64,000 nucleotides of DNA from Alphaproteobacteria bacterium (GCA_009377445.1 WHUA01000005.1:62001-126000), one strand, 5' to 3'. Positions 40,488 to 49,512 are shown, numbered from the stretch's first letter. Notes: generated by a model from the sequence alone, not told the origin. Numbers and translations are program-made.

Positions 40488-40580
40488 CGGGCATTTATCG
40501 CAACGCAGGATGGAATGGCTGCATTCACTGGGTTGTCACCCGGTGATGATTAGGATCATTGCAGGATTCCCTATACATTG

Positions 40581-40621
40581 TAATCAGTAGGTCGCAGGTT
40601 CGAATCCTGTCGGGCTCACCA
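40581..40621 (+). repeat. attR: 41-bp copy of the tRNA-Lys 3' end
   Basis: Same sequence as 31252-31292 with one mismatch (G at 40594). The 5' part of the tRNA is absent, so this is not a functional tRNA. Confidence 0.9.
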
Positions 40622-40791
40622 CCTTCCAAAGCAAATACTGACGGTACAATTCCAGTCGTTTCCCGCCTCCGAAGACCACCCGAATCACAGCCTGGATCCA
40701 AAGTCCATCTCCGCGCGTTGAGCGTGTGAAAGGGTTTTGCGACAGGCTCCCGCCTCGCAAACAAAAGGGCGTACAGCAGTTGGAGGATTAG

Positions 40792-42099
40792 GTGGAAGAC
40801 CTCGCGGTCTTGGCCCAGGATCATCATCAACGCGGTCGCTTGGCGGAAGCCGAGCGGCTATATCGCGAATGCCTCGCCCGGTACCCCCAGTCGGCGCCCG
40901 TTTGGCGGCTGTTCGGCGTTCTCTGCTACCAGACCGGCAGGCGTCGCGAGGCTGTGGAGGCATTGGAGCGTTCCGCACAATTGGACCCGGCCAACATGAC
41001 TCTGCTCGGCGAACTCGGGGCCGTGCAGACGGAGCTCGGTCGATACGATGACGCCATCGGGACGTTGCGCCGCGCGTCCCTCGCGCGACCGGAAGAATCG
41101 GATCTGCTGGATCGGTTGGGGAAGCTTTACCTTCAGACTTGGCGATTCGACGACGCCATCGATGCCTACACGCGCCTGATCGGCCTGGAGCCCGGTAAGG
41201 CGGCCGCCTGGTTCAACCTGGGTCGCGCCCATGAAGGGCTTGGCACTCACGAACACGCCGTGGCGTCGTTTCGGAAAGCCGCCGCGCTGCAGCCCGACAG
41301 CCCGGAGATCCTCACTGCGATCGCCGGCGCCGAACTCGATTGCGACCGGCCGGACGCGGCGCTCGCCGCATGCGAGCGATGTCTCGCGCTGCGGCCGAGC
41401 GACAGTGGGGCGCTCGCCTTCAAGGCGGTCGCTCTGCAGGCTCTCGGCGATGCGCACGGCGCGGAGGCGTTGCTGGGTCTCGATCGTTTCCTTCACGTGG
41501 AGAGGGTCGAGCCGCCGTCCGGTTTCCCGTCCCTCGCGGCATTCAATCGGGCGCTTGTCGATCACATCACCGGGCATCCGACGCTCAGTTTCGATTTTCC
41601 TGCTTATTCGTGTCATCGGGGTGCAACCAGCGATGACCTTCTCGTGGAGCCGAAAGGCCCGATAGCTCGACTGGAGTCGATTATCGGCGATGCGGTCGAA
41701 CGATATCGCGCAGCGATGCCCCGTGGGGACGATCACCCCTTCGTTGCGGCCGCGCCCGGCCAATGGCGCATGGAAGCGTGGGCGACGATTCTCGAGAGCC
41801 AGGGTCATCAGTCGGCGCATATCCATCCGACCGGCTGGTTGAGCGGCGTGTACTATCTTCAGCTACCCGAGACCGTGAAGAGAGAGCATCCGGACCAGCC
41901 GGGTTGGATCGAATTCGGGTGTCCGCCCGACCATTTCCCCGCCTCGTCGCGGGAAGGAGATTTTCGCCGCATCTGTCCGCAGGAGGGGCTGCTGCTTCTG
42001 TTCCCCTCCTACATCTACCATCGCACCGTGCCGTTTCCCGATACCGCCCGGCGGATCAGCGTCGCGTTCGATATCGAGCCGGTGGCATCCTCCGTTTGA
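40792..42099 (+). CDS. TPR-repeat protein with C-terminal 2OG-Fe(II) oxygenase domain
   Basis: 435 residues from GTG 40792 (GGAGG at 40782-40786). Residues 1-235 are six to seven tetratricopeptide repeats (AEAERLYRECLARYPQSAPVWRLFGVLCYQ and similar 34-residue units). Residues 250-430 form a 2OG-FeII_Oxy_5-type domain, with HIHPTGWLSGVYYLQLP (HxH/metal region) and LLLLFPSYIYHRTVPF...RRISVAFDI (distal His and 2OG-binding Arg). TPR-oxygenases of this type probably hydroxylate a protein or lipid substrate; the target is unknown. It lies just outside attR. Confidence 0.85.
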   Translation: MEDLAVLAQDHHQRGRLAEAERLYRECLARYPQSAPVWRLFGVLCYQTGRRREAVEALERSAQLDPANMTLLGELGAVQTELGRYDDAIGTLRRASLARPEESDLLDRLGKLYLQTWRFDDAIDAYTRLIGLEPGKAAAWFNLGRAHEGLGTHEHAVASFRKAAALQPDSPEILTAIAGAELDCDRPDAALAACERCLALRPSDSGALAFKAVALQALGDAHGAEALLGLDRFLHVERVEPPSGFPSLAAFNRALVDHITGHPTLSFDFPAYSCHRGATSDDLLVEPKGPIARLESIIGDAVERYRAAMPRGDDHPFVAAAPGQWRMEAWATILESQGHQSAHIHPTGWLSGVYYLQLPETVKREHPDQPGWIEFGCPPDHFPASSREGDFRRICPQEGLLLLFPSYIYHRTVPFPDTARRISVAFDIEPVASSV

Positions 42100-42210
42100 A
42101 CGCCCGCAACGGAGAGAAAGGAGCGGTTCGTCTACTCCAGTTTCGTTCTTGTTATTTGCACCTGACACTACCAAGCACATACGTGGCGCTACGTTCGAAT
42201 GAAGCGTTTT

Positions 42211-42241
42211 GCTTGATTATAATCAAGCAAATTGCTATATC
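42211..42241 (+). promoter_or_regulatory. Promoter with FNR-box-like palindrome
   Basis: GCTTGATTATAATCAAGC (42211-42228) is a perfect palindrome containing TTGAT-N4-ATCAA, the FNR/FixK consensus. TTGATT (42213-42218), a 17-base spacer and TATATC (42236-42241) form a good sigma-70 promoter, so the palindrome covers the -35 box. Transcription would start at or next to the ATG at 42248. The site may alternatively be the operator of the downstream XRE regulator. Confidence 0.6.
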
Positions 42242-42247
42242 TTGGTC

Positions 42248-42310
42248 ATGCTCGAAATTCGCATCGAGAAGCGCGCTGAGAAGGGGCTCCGGCTATGGAC
42301 CGCACGCTGA
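42248..42310 (+). pseudogene. Short toxin-position reading frame, probably remnant RelE/ParE-type gene
   Basis: 20 codons (MLEIRIEKRAEKGLRLWTAR) directly downstream of the promoter, overlapping the XRE gene start. The N-terminus is like RelE/ParE-family toxins (short strand, then a basic helix with KRAEK) but the remaining 70 or so residues are missing. In intact systems the toxin precedes an XRE antitoxin of this type. It would be translated from a leaderless transcript. Confidence 0.4.
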
Positions 42311-42753
42311 CGAACGAGGAGCGCGACCTGGCGCTGGTAAGGATAATCCGTCAGATGGAGTTGCTGCGCCGCGATCCGCCCACGCTTGACCGGGCGCTGG
42401 AGGAAGTCGGCGCCGCGTTGCAGGCCGTCATCGAGGAAACCGGCGCGCTGCCGGGCATTCTTGAAACGCTGGACGAGGACGCCGCCGATGTAGCCGCCTA
42501 TGACGCGGCCAAGGCGGCGGCGGGCGAAACCGTTCCGGCCGAGGTGGTCCGGCGCATCGTACTTGGCGAGCACCCGGTCAAGGTCTACCGCGAATATCGC
42601 GGACTGGACCAAGCGACGCTCGGCGAAAAGGCCGGCACCAACGCCGCCTATATTTCGCAGATCGAGCGAAAGGCGCGCCACCCCAGCCGCAGCCTTCTTG
42701 TGCGGCTGGCGCAGGCGCTCGACGTCGAGCCGCCGGATCTCATTACATACTAG
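42295..42753 (+). CDS. XRE-family HTH regulator (antitoxin-type)
   Basis: 152 residues. The first 90 are helical and acidic without a known domain. The C-terminal part (about 92-150) is a Cro/CI-type HTH: VYREYRGLDQATLGEKAGTNAAYISQIERKARHPSRSLLVRLAQALDVEPPDLI. The phrase GEHPVKVYREYRG before the HTH is typical of antitoxins partnered with RelE-like toxins. It probably represses its own promoter at 42211. The associated toxin appears truncated. Confidence 0.8.
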   Translation: MDRTLTNEERDLALVRIIRQMELLRRDPPTLDRALEEVGAALQAVIEETGALPGILETLDEDAADVAAYDAAKAAAGETVPAEVVRRIVLGEHPVKVYREYRGLDQATLGEKAGTNAAYISQIERKARHPSRSLLVRLAQALDVEPPDLITY

Positions 42754-43345
42754 CGCATCCCGGGACGCGGCGCTCGCCAGCCGTCCTTGAGAAGCTGAAT
42801 TGCGTCTTTGGCCACGGATAACCTCCATGCATTCATTGTGTGCTCGTCCCTAACGCGATTTCCGCGGGCGATGTTCCTTGGCCGGCGCGCAAATGGCGGC
42901 CAGCGAGCCTGCCGCGCGTTGTCTCAGTCCTTCGATCTAGATCTTCAGGACTAGAGACAAATCGCGGGAAAATTGTAGGCTGTTAGCTACTGCTGGTAAT
43001 CATCCACACCGTCAGTCGAAACAAGCCCGCCTCGGATCCCCCTCCCACGGCGGGCTTGTCATGTTCCGGCGGCCGCATCCCATCTACCACTTAAGTCTAG
43101 TCCTAAAGACAGGTTTACCGGGCCGGTGGCGCGCGGTGGAATTGTATCGCTAAGACTACCTCAACTTGATGCCTCGGCCCCGCCTCGCGCGGGGCTCTTT
43201 TTTGTAATCGATTCGCTTTTTGCAAAAAGGAGGTGCACACTACCTCCATCGTCGGCATCGACGGTGGGCGCCGACGACCGAGAGACAGGGAGTCGCAAAA
43301 AATAATACCCCGCTTTCGCCCGCAATAGGGTTCGTGGGGGCGCAC
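42754..43345. other. Intergenic region with two hairpins
   Basis: No gene of reasonable quality lies in these 592 bases. A hairpin with 11-base arms ACAAGCCCGCC/GGCGGGCTTGT is at 43021-43059 and a rightward terminator at 43177-43203. A small untranslated RNA between about 42960 and 43200 would fit the pattern but has no direct support. Confidence 0.45.
43177..43203 (+). terminator. Intrinsic terminator (rightward)
   Basis: Stem GCCCCGC/GCGGGGC (43177-43183 with 43189-43195), five-base loop, followed by TCTTTTTT. Confidence 0.8.
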
Positions 43346-43540
43346 ATGGAATACCGCCTTTATTTCATCGACCGGACTAGCCACATCTGCGACGTCGCAA
43401 TCTTCGAAAGCATATCCGACGATCAGGCCGTCATGCTGGCGGGTCGCTACGCACGCGGGCAGCCCATGGAGCTTTGGCGCGGCGATCGTCTCGTGCAGCG
43501 GCTGCAACCGGACTTGGATGCCGCTCGCGGCGGCCCATAG
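43346..43540 (+). CDS. Small hypothetical protein
   Basis: 64 residues from ATG 43346 (MEYRLYFIDRTSHICDVAIFESISDDQAVMLAGRYARGQPMELWRG...). It has the pattern strand - helix - strand with a closing ELWRGDRLVQRL, typical of short proteins widespread in Rhizobiales and relatives (YRLYFLD...GHI...LWxxxRxVxR), function unknown. Converges on the amidase gene with 49 bases between stops. Confidence 0.65.
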   Translation: MEYRLYFIDRTSHICDVAIFESISDDQAVMLAGRYARGQPMELWRGDRLVQRLQPDLDAARGGP

Positions 43541-43589
43541 GCGAGAGCGGCGGCAAACTCGGCGAACGCGGAGATTCGGGGCGCCCGGT

Positions 43590-44882
43590 CTACCCGAAGA
43601 GCTCTAAGCCGAGGGCGCGCGCGGTCCAGGCTGCAACGCCGAGCAGCGTTTCCTCTCCGCCATGAGGATCGACGAGCTGCACGCCGAGCGGCATGCCGTT
43701 CGGCCCGTCGCCGGCCGGGATCGTCAGGCAGGGAACGCGGAGCGCCGTCCAGGCCCGGTTGAAGACCGAGTTGCCCGTCGACTGGAGCCCGACCGGGGCC
43801 TCGCCCGGCGCGCTCGGGGTCAGGATGATCTCGCCCGCCTCGAAAAGCGCCGGGAGCTGGAGCCGGCAGCGCTCGACCGTCGCATTCGCGTCCGCGCGCT
43901 CGGCCGCCGGCGTTTCGAGGCCGCGGCGGACGAGCTTCTGGAACCGGTCGCTCAGCAATGCACGGTGGTCGGCCCACTCGTGCCGAAAGGCGCCGGCAGC
44001 GCCCTCCGCCATCATGACGCGCTGCAAGGCCTCGAGGCGGCCGAACGGGTCCGGCAGTTCCACCCTCCGCACCGTGGCGCCGGCGGCGGCCAGACGCGAA
44101 GCCGTGATCTCCATTATCTTGTGCGTCTCCGGTCCGGCCAGGTGCCACTGCGCCGTCCGCACCACGGCGAATTTCGGCTTGCCGGCGTCGGCGGGCTTGG
44201 GAGGCGCGCGGCCGGCCAGGACGGCGGAGACGATGGGGATGTCGTCCAGGCTCCGCACCATGAAGCCCACGGTATCCAGCGCGGGGGCAAGCGGCTTCAC
44301 GCCCGCCGCATCGTAGAGCCCCCACGCCGGCTTGTAGCCGATCACCCCGTTGAAAGCCGCCGGGCGGATGACCGAGCCGCCGGTCTGCGTGCCGATCGCG
44401 AGCGGTAGCATCCGGTCGCCGACGGCCGCCGCCGACCCGCTGGATGAGCCGCCGGGCGTCCGCTCCGGATCCCGCGGATGGCGCGTAGGGCCGGGAACGC
44501 TCGACGCGAACTCCGTCGTCACCGTCTTGCCCAGCACGATGGCCCCGGCCTGCCTCAGCCGGGCGACGCACGCCGCGTCCTGCGCCGGGCGATGTCCCTT
44601 GTAGATCGGGGAGTTGCATTCGGTCGGCATGTCCGCGGTATCGATGATGTCCTTGATCCCGACCGGAATGCCGTGGAGCGGCCCCGAAGGCGGCCCCTGG
44701 TCGAGCCGGCGCGCTTCGGCAAGCGCGGCGTCCGCGTCGTAGCGGACGAACGCCTGCACCTCGGGCTCGCGCGCGACGATCCGCTCCAGGCAGCTCGCGA
44801 CGAGCGCCTCGGCGGTGAGCTTGCCTTTCGCGATGGCGTCGGCCGCGGCCGTTACCGAAAGCGTATGCGGAGGATTCTTCAT
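43590..44882 (-). CDS. Amidase signature family enzyme
   Basis: 430 residues from ATG 44882 (MKNPPHTLSVTAAADAIAKG). The Ser-cisSer-Lys triad is visible: Lys in HGIPVGIKDIIDTAD, the Gly/Ser-rich signature TPGGSSSGSAAAVGD, and the nucleophile in IGTQTGGSVIRPAAFNG. It hydrolyses a carboxamide; the specific substrate is unknown. The reading frame remains open upstream of 44882 but without family similarity. Immediately upstream on the same strand lies a Bug-protein remnant, a typical neighbour of amidases in tricarboxylate-transport loci. Confidence 0.9.
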   Translation of the reverse strand: MKNPPHTLSVTAAADAIAKGKLTAEALVASCLERIVAREPEVQAFVRYDADAALAEARRLDQGPPSGPLHGIPVGIKDIIDTADMPTECNSPIYKGHRPAQDAACVARLRQAGAIVLGKTVTTEFASSVPGPTRHPRDPERTPGGSSSGSAAAVGDRMLPLAIGTQTGGSVIRPAAFNGVIGYKPAWGLYDAAGVKPLAPALDTVGFMVRSLDDIPIVSAVLAGRAPPKPADAGKPKFAVVRTAQWHLAGPETHKIMEITASRLAAAGATVRRVELPDPFGRLEALQRVMMAEGAAGAFRHEWADHRALLSDRFQKLVRRGLETPAAERADANATVERCRLQLPALFEAGEIILTPSAPGEAPVGLQSTGNSVFNRAWTALRVPCLTIPAGDGPNGMPLGVQLVDPHGGEETLLGVAAWTARALGLELFG

Positions 44883-44962
44883 CCGGCGGTTTACCCGAGC
44901 AATGGAAAGGGTGGCCGTGCCAACAGGCAAGGCGGCGGTACTGTCAGCGAAGACTGGACGCG

Positions 44963-45092
44963 CTATTTCGGCGCGAGGTCGATGTCGTAGCGTACCTTGA
45001 CGAACTTCGCGAGCCAAGCACGGACATCCGGCTGGATGGTGAGCGCACTGACCATCATTTCGGGCAAAGCCGCGTCCCGCGCGATCCGCGAG
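44963..45092 (-). pseudogene. C-terminal remnant of a Bug/TctC-type solute-binding protein
   Basis: The minus strand reads FIGSRIARDAALPEMMVSAL, then TIQPDVRAWLAKFVKVRYDI and DLAPK before a stop at 44963. The last part matches the C-terminus of the full-length Bug protein at 49567 (EAHKWLAKYVKTRYDVDLAPK), so about 43 residues of a paralogue remain. There is no start codon context and the upstream part is replaced by the next gene, whose stop is at 45094. Confidence 0.75.
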
Positions 45093-45093
45093 C

Positions 45094-45717
45094 CTATGAA
45101 CAACCTTCGACGTAGCCGACGGCGGGAAGCGCGCCGGCCCTGAATTTCGTGACGACGCCGCGGGAGGTCTCGAACACGTAGCGCAGATTGCGACGCTCGC
45201 CGCCGGGGCTCTTCACGACGACATAGTGTCCCTCTGCGTCATACTTGTGCGGCATCACCTCGGTCGAATGCGCATATGCTTCCAGCACCTGCGCTTCGGC
45301 GCTGCCGACCGCAATGCCGCGCTTCGTCCTCATGGGGCCGCCCGTCACGTCGATGCGAACGATGACCCGATCGTTCAGCATGAAGGACAATCCGCCCGGC
45401 CCCGACTTCGGCGTCGCGTAGGCGCAGGTCGAGCCGGCGACGCTCTCCGAAACGGCGAGGTCTTCGCCGAGCAAGCGTCTTGCGTCCGCGAGCGGCATTC
45501 CGATCCTGATGGGGCCGACACCATCGATTTCGACCGGCGTCGCGGCGGTGATCGCCGGAGCGCCGTCATATCGGCAAGCGGCGGCCGCGATGATCGGCAT
45601 GAGCACCACAGCCCATAAGACAACGGGCCGCTTCGCGAGCCATGACGTCAGTATCGATCGGATTTGCTTCGTCCTACGGGGGATACGGTTATCCCAGGGC
45701 CTACGAAAGTCTTTCAT
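45094..45717 (-). CDS. Membrane-anchored or lipoprotein-like hypothetical protein
   Basis: 207 residues from ATG 45717. A basic N-terminus (MKDFRRPWDNRIPRRTKQIR) precedes a hydrophobic segment ending MPIIAAAAC, which could be a lipobox. The mature part has PVEIDGVGPIRIGMPLADARRLLG, CAYATPK and the end ETSRGVVTKFRAGALPAVGYVEGCS, a pattern common in alphaproteobacterial hypothetical proteins whose function is unknown. A frame extension to 45777 exists but is less likely. Confidence 0.7.
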   Translation of the reverse strand: MKDFRRPWDNRIPRRTKQIRSILTSWLAKRPVVLWAVVLMPIIAAAACRYDGAPAITAATPVEIDGVGPIRIGMPLADARRLLGEDLAVSESVAGSTCAYATPKSGPGGLSFMLNDRVIVRIDVTGGPMRTKRGIAVGSAEAQVLEAYAHSTEVMPHKYDAEGHYVVVKSPGGERRNLRYVFETSRGVVTKFRAGALPAVGYVEGCS

Positions 45718-46089
45718 GCCTGACGGCGTTCGACAATCCGGCGTTCGACAATCGGGCGGCGCCGGCCCGATGCGCAAGATGGCCCACGATAGCCCGTGGC
45801 AAAGACCCCGCCGAAGCGGGGCCCTTGGTTCACAGTACGTCTCTTGGGTGTGACGACGGTAACAGCGAAGCGCTAAATTTTCGTTAAATTGTCGAAAAAT
45901 ACGATCGGATAAATAGATGACTCAATTCCTCCGTCAGGCCTTCCCGGACGCAGGCATTTCGACCTCACGGATATTTCAGGTATTGGAATAATCACTAAGG
46001 CTTAGTGGATAGTCCTTTTGTGGGGTATGAACCGATCACGAACCCGTTATATGACGGAAGCAAGACTCTTGTACCCGAGGAAGCGAGCG
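45718..46089. other. Intergenic region, no feature recognised
   Basis: These 372 bases separate divergent genes. The stretch 45870-45920 and 45985-46010 is AT-rich and presumably contains promoters for both sides. The RBS GAGGAAGCGAGCG precedes the GT2 start at 46090. No repeat or RNA structure stands out. Confidence 0.4.
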
Positions 46090-46989
46090 ATGACGAAGCA
46101 GCCACGCGTTTCAATCGGTATCCCGGTCTACAACGGCGAGAACTATCTGGCGGAAGCCCTGGACAGCCTGCTGCGGCAGAGTTTCGGGGATTTCGAGCTG
46201 CTGATATCCGACAATGCCTCGACCGACCGGACGCAGGAGATATGCCGGGCCTACGCCGCCCGGGACGCGCGCATCCGCTATGTCCGGCAGGACCGCAATA
46301 TCGGCGCCGGCCCCAACCACAATCGGGTGCTGGAGCTGTCGCAGGCTCCCTATTTCAAATGGGCCGCGCATGACGACCTTTATGCGCCGGCATACCTGGC
46401 GGAATGCGTCGCGGCGCTCGATCGCGATCCGGCGGTCGTGCTCGCCCATGCCGACGGCCCCTTGATCGACGCGCAGGGCAAGCCGCTGACTTTCGACATC
46501 TTCCGCCAGTGCTATTTCGACCGCAACGGCAAGCGCTACGCCCGCGAGCCGGTTGACATCGCCCAGTCGGACCTGCCGAGCGAGCGGTTCGACGACGTTC
46601 TCCACCGGATCGTCTGGTGCACGGCGATGTACGGCCTGATCCGCCGCGACGCCACCAACCGGGTGACCCTCATGCGGAGCTATTACGGATCCGACAAGGT
46701 GTTCCTCGCGGAGATGGCGCTACTGGGCAAGTTCTATCACGCGAAGAAGCCGCTGTTCATGAAGCGCTGCCATTCGGCAATGTCCGCGCAGATGACCGCC
46801 GAAGAGCGCCTCGCCTTCATGGACACGGCCGCGCCGAAGGCCTTCCCCTACCTCGAGCTGTTCAAGGGATACACGCGCGCGGCTCTGCGCACCGGCACGC
46901 TCGATATTTTCGAGCGGATGCAGTGTGTCGCCAGCGTGGCCCGGAAGACATTCCGGGCGCGCTATTGGCGCAACGGGCAAGAGGCCTGA
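46090..46989 (+). CDS. Family 2 glycosyltransferase
   Basis: 299 residues from ATG 46090. The GT-A nucleotide-sugar-binding opening RVSIGIPVYNGENYLAEALDSLLRQ, the SDNASTDRTQEI loop and the DxD-type ...KWAAHDDLYAP are intact, so it should transfer a sugar from an NDP donor. The C-terminal half (SYYGSDKVFLAEMALLGKFYHAKKPLFMKRCHS) carries the ED-like acceptor region. Acceptor unknown; possibly envelope polysaccharide. No other polysaccharide genes are adjacent. Confidence 0.88.
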   Translation: MTKQPRVSIGIPVYNGENYLAEALDSLLRQSFGDFELLISDNASTDRTQEICRAYAARDARIRYVRQDRNIGAGPNHNRVLELSQAPYFKWAAHDDLYAPAYLAECVAALDRDPAVVLAHADGPLIDAQGKPLTFDIFRQCYFDRNGKRYAREPVDIAQSDLPSERFDDVLHRIVWCTAMYGLIRRDATNRVTLMRSYYGSDKVFLAEMALLGKFYHAKKPLFMKRCHSAMSAQMTAEERLAFMDTAAPKAFPYLELFKGYTRAALRTGTLDIFERMQCVASVARKTFRARYWRNGQEA

Positions 46990-46994
46990 CCTCG

Positions 46995-47168
46995 CTAGCT
47001 CCTGTTCCGCGCCTGTCGCCGAACGCAGGCCGGCTGCCGCTTCGGATCGGCGGCGTCTTGCGCTTTGCCCAGGCCCAGGAGCCTGCACCAGTCCTTCAGC
47101 CCGAGGCTTTCCCCCAGGGACTCGTAAAGAACCGAGTCGGTTACGCTCAATCGCGGGTCGTCCTGCAT
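46995..47168 (-). CDS. Small hypothetical protein
   Basis: 57 residues from ATG 47168 (MQDDPRLSVTDSVLYESLGE...). GGCTGGAGGCGAC before the start is a good RBS. The sequence has an acidic first half and basic end (CVRRQARNRS). No family recognised. Converges on the GT2 gene, stops six bases apart. Confidence 0.45.
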   Translation of the reverse strand: MQDDPRLSVTDSVLYESLGESLGLKDWCRLLGLGKAQDAADPKRQPACVRRQARNRS

Positions 47169-47389
47169 GTCGCCTCCAGCCTGTCGGCATGTGTACGAGG
47201 ACCGGCGCTGGCGTCCCCGGCGACGGAATTTCTTCCGTCGGCCGGAGACGCGAACGGCTGTAGCGCCGTCGTTAGCGCAGCGGGCAGACACGGGAATGGG
47301 ATAGGGAACATGGCTGCCCGAAAGATGAACGGGCCGCCCCCCGGCTGGTTCCCGGCTGGTTCCCGGAAGATTGCCGGGCCGGCGCGCCC

Positions 47390-47671
47390 TCAGCGGCGCG
47401 GAATTTCGCCCAATAGCCGCCGGGCTTCCTTGGTCTTCACCACGCAGTTCTGATATTCGCTGAATTGCTGCTGGATTTTGGCGGCGCTGATCAGGCTCGC
47501 CGCCTTGCCCCAATTCACCGATTCGGCGAGCCCCGCCGCCTTCGCGGCGCCGAGATCGTGGTTCGCCGCATCCAATCCGGCCGCGCAGCTCGGCCCCAGC
47601 CCGCGGTCCGCGCGGTCGCCGGCGCAGGCCGCCAGCAGCGCTGTCGACAAGAGGACTGCCAGGATTCGCAC
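47390..47671 (-). CDS. Small lipoprotein
   Basis: 93 residues from GTG 47671 (MRILAVLLSTALLAACAGD). The lipobox LAAC is at residues 13-16, giving lipidation at Cys16. The mature protein is helical with one further pair of Cys (GPSCAAG...YQNCVVKTKEARRLL). Small alphaproteobacterial envelope lipoprotein, function unknown. GATGGAGATG before the start fits an RBS. Confidence 0.65.
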   Translation of the reverse strand: MRILAVLLSTALLAACAGDRADRGLGPSCAAGLDAANHDLGAAKAAGLAESVNWGKAASLISAAKIQQQFSEYQNCVVKTKEARRLLGEIPRR

Positions 47672-47787
47672 AACAACATCTCCATCGGTGGCGCCCCGGT
47701 GGCGCCCTGGGGGGCCGTTCGCCGCGCTTGCGGCAAGGTTGCCACAGAAGCCGCCCATCGGCCAATTTTTCGCGGCGACGCCCATCC

Positions 47788-49251
47788 TCACCGCGTCCAG
47801 AATGCCGGCACCAGCAGGACGAGCAACGTCAGCATCTCGAGCCGTCCCAGCAACATGCCGAGACTCAGGAGCCATTTGGCCGAGTCCGGCAGCGGGGCGA
47901 ACGTCCCGACCGGCCCGATGATCTCGCCGAGCCCCGGACCCACGTTGGCGAGCGCCGTGGCGGCGCCGCTGATCGCCGTCAGGCTGTCCAATCCAACCGC
48001 GGCGAGCGCGGTCGCCAGCACCACGAAGCTCGCCATGAAAAGAAAGAAGAACGTCATGGCGGAGCGCAGCACCTCCTGCTCCAGGGGCCGGCCGCGGTAG
48101 GTCATGGGAAAGACGCCGCGCGGCCGGCAAAGCCTGAGTATCTGGTTATGGACGAAGGCGAAAAGCAGCTCGAAGCGCAGCATCTTGATGCCGCCGGCGG
48201 TGGAGCCCGTGCAGCCGCCGGCGAAGGTAAGGAACAGGAACATCATGATGGCGAAACCGCCCCACTGCCCGTAATCCGTACTCGCGAAGCCGGTGGTGGA
48301 GACCACGGAGACGACGTTGAATGCCGACAGCCGCAGCGCATCGGCGATCCCCACGTTCCGCGTGATCCAGACCCATGCGGTCATCATCAGGACCGCGATC
48401 GTCAAGGCGACCAGGAAGCGCCGGGTCTGGCTGTCCCGCCAAAAGGCGAGCGGGCGACCGTAAGCCATCTGAATGTATACGACGAAAGGCAGGGCGCCGA
48501 GCGTCATGAAGACGACCGCGATCCAGTGCGTCGCGGGGTTCGGGAACTGTGCAAACGAGGAGTCCGAAGTGGAATAGCCCCCGGTCGACAAAGTCGTCAT
48601 CGCATGCGTCACGGCCTCGAAACCGCTCATGCCGCTGAAGTAATACAGCAGCGCGCATACGGCCGTAAGAACCAGGTATGCCACCGTCGTCGCGCTCGCG
48701 ATCTGCGCGGCGCGAGGAAAGATCTTGTCGGAGCGGTCCGAGCTTTCGGTGCGGAAAAGCTGCATGCCGCCGACGCCGAGATACGGCAATATGGCGATGG
48801 TCATGACGATAATGCCGCCGCCGCCCACGCCCTGAAGCATCGCCCGCCACAGGAGGACGCCGGGCGGCATGCGGTCGAGGCCGACGATCACCGTGGAGCC
48901 CGTGGTCGTCAATCCGGAGACGCTCTCGAAAAAAACATCCGCGGCGGTCAATCCGAGATTGGAAAAGGCGAAGGGCAGCGCCCCGATCGCCGAGAGCGCG
49001 AACCAGCTCAACGACGTGAGCAGGAAGCCCTGGCGGACGCTCAGGCGAATTTTCACGCCCAGCGTGACCGAGACGAGCAGCAGCCCGATGAAAACCGATA
49101 CCGCGAAGGATACCGCGAAAGCGCGCCAGTTCTGGCTATCCGCGGCGAGATTCGCGGCAAGCGGCGGCAGCATCGCCACGCCCATGGCCGTGATGAGCAG
49201 CCCCAGGACGAACATGACAGGGCGCAAAAAGGCGGACAAGACATCCTCCAC
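47788..49251 (-). CDS. TrkH-family potassium uptake protein
   Basis: 487 residues from GTG 49251 (a TTG at 49296 is also possible). Ten or more membrane helices. The four selectivity-filter P-loops are recognisable: SGLTTTGST, TLSTGGYST, SVVSTTGFAS and the late ALANVGPGLG, with GGCTGSTAGGIK after the third. TrkH forms the K+ channel part and needs the cytoplasmic TrkA ring; trkA is not in the window. No regulator is adjacent. Confidence 0.92.
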   Translation of the reverse strand: MEDVLSAFLRPVMFVLGLLITAMGVAMLPPLAANLAADSQNWRAFAVSFAVSVFIGLLLVSVTLGVKIRLSVRQGFLLTSLSWFALSAIGALPFAFSNLGLTAADVFFESVSGLTTTGSTVIVGLDRMPPGVLLWRAMLQGVGGGGIIVMTIAILPYLGVGGMQLFRTESSDRSDKIFPRAAQIASATTVAYLVLTAVCALLYYFSGMSGFEAVTHAMTTLSTGGYSTSDSSFAQFPNPATHWIAVVFMTLGALPFVVYIQMAYGRPLAFWRDSQTRRFLVALTIAVLMMTAWVWITRNVGIADALRLSAFNVVSVVSTTGFASTDYGQWGGFAIMMFLFLTFAGGCTGSTAGGIKMLRFELLFAFVHNQILRLCRPRGVFPMTYRGRPLEQEVLRSAMTFFFLFMASFVVLATALAAVGLDSLTAISGAATALANVGPGLGEIIGPVGTFAPLPDSAKWLLSLGMLLGRLEMLTLLVLLVPAFWTR

Positions 49252-49512
49252 GCGGGGCTCGAATGCGCAAAGGCATGCTGTTCCGACACGCCCCAATCAC
49301 CCCAGAGATCGCTCGGGCGCAGATTGTCATGGCGCGGGCAGGAAGAGAAGAACTCGTATCGCTCTGCGAATGCCGAAGCTTAGGCGAGAGTCCGCGTCTC
49401 CTCCCCGCACTGCTGTCCGGTTTAGCAACGATTGAGCGGATAAGCCGGCGCGCATGGACTCGCGGAACAAGTCCGCGAGTGACGAATAGTTATTATAATC
49501 AAATAAATATCG

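Larger units (their letters stand above)
31252..40621. mobile_element. Integrated element (genomic island/degenerate prophage) in tRNA-Lys
   Basis: Bounded by 41-bp direct repeats of the tRNA-Lys 3' end (attL 31252-31292; attR 40581-40621, one mismatch). The interior 31293-37660 holds mostly leftward, closely packed small genes of phage or island character. At 37661-37794 there is a scrap of tyrosine recombinase, and 37787-40487 is a truncated dipeptide ABC transporter set of different style. The lack of an intact integrase and the fused gene ends suggest a composite of two elements with a deletion between them, so it is probably no longer able to excise by itself. Confidence 0.85.
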
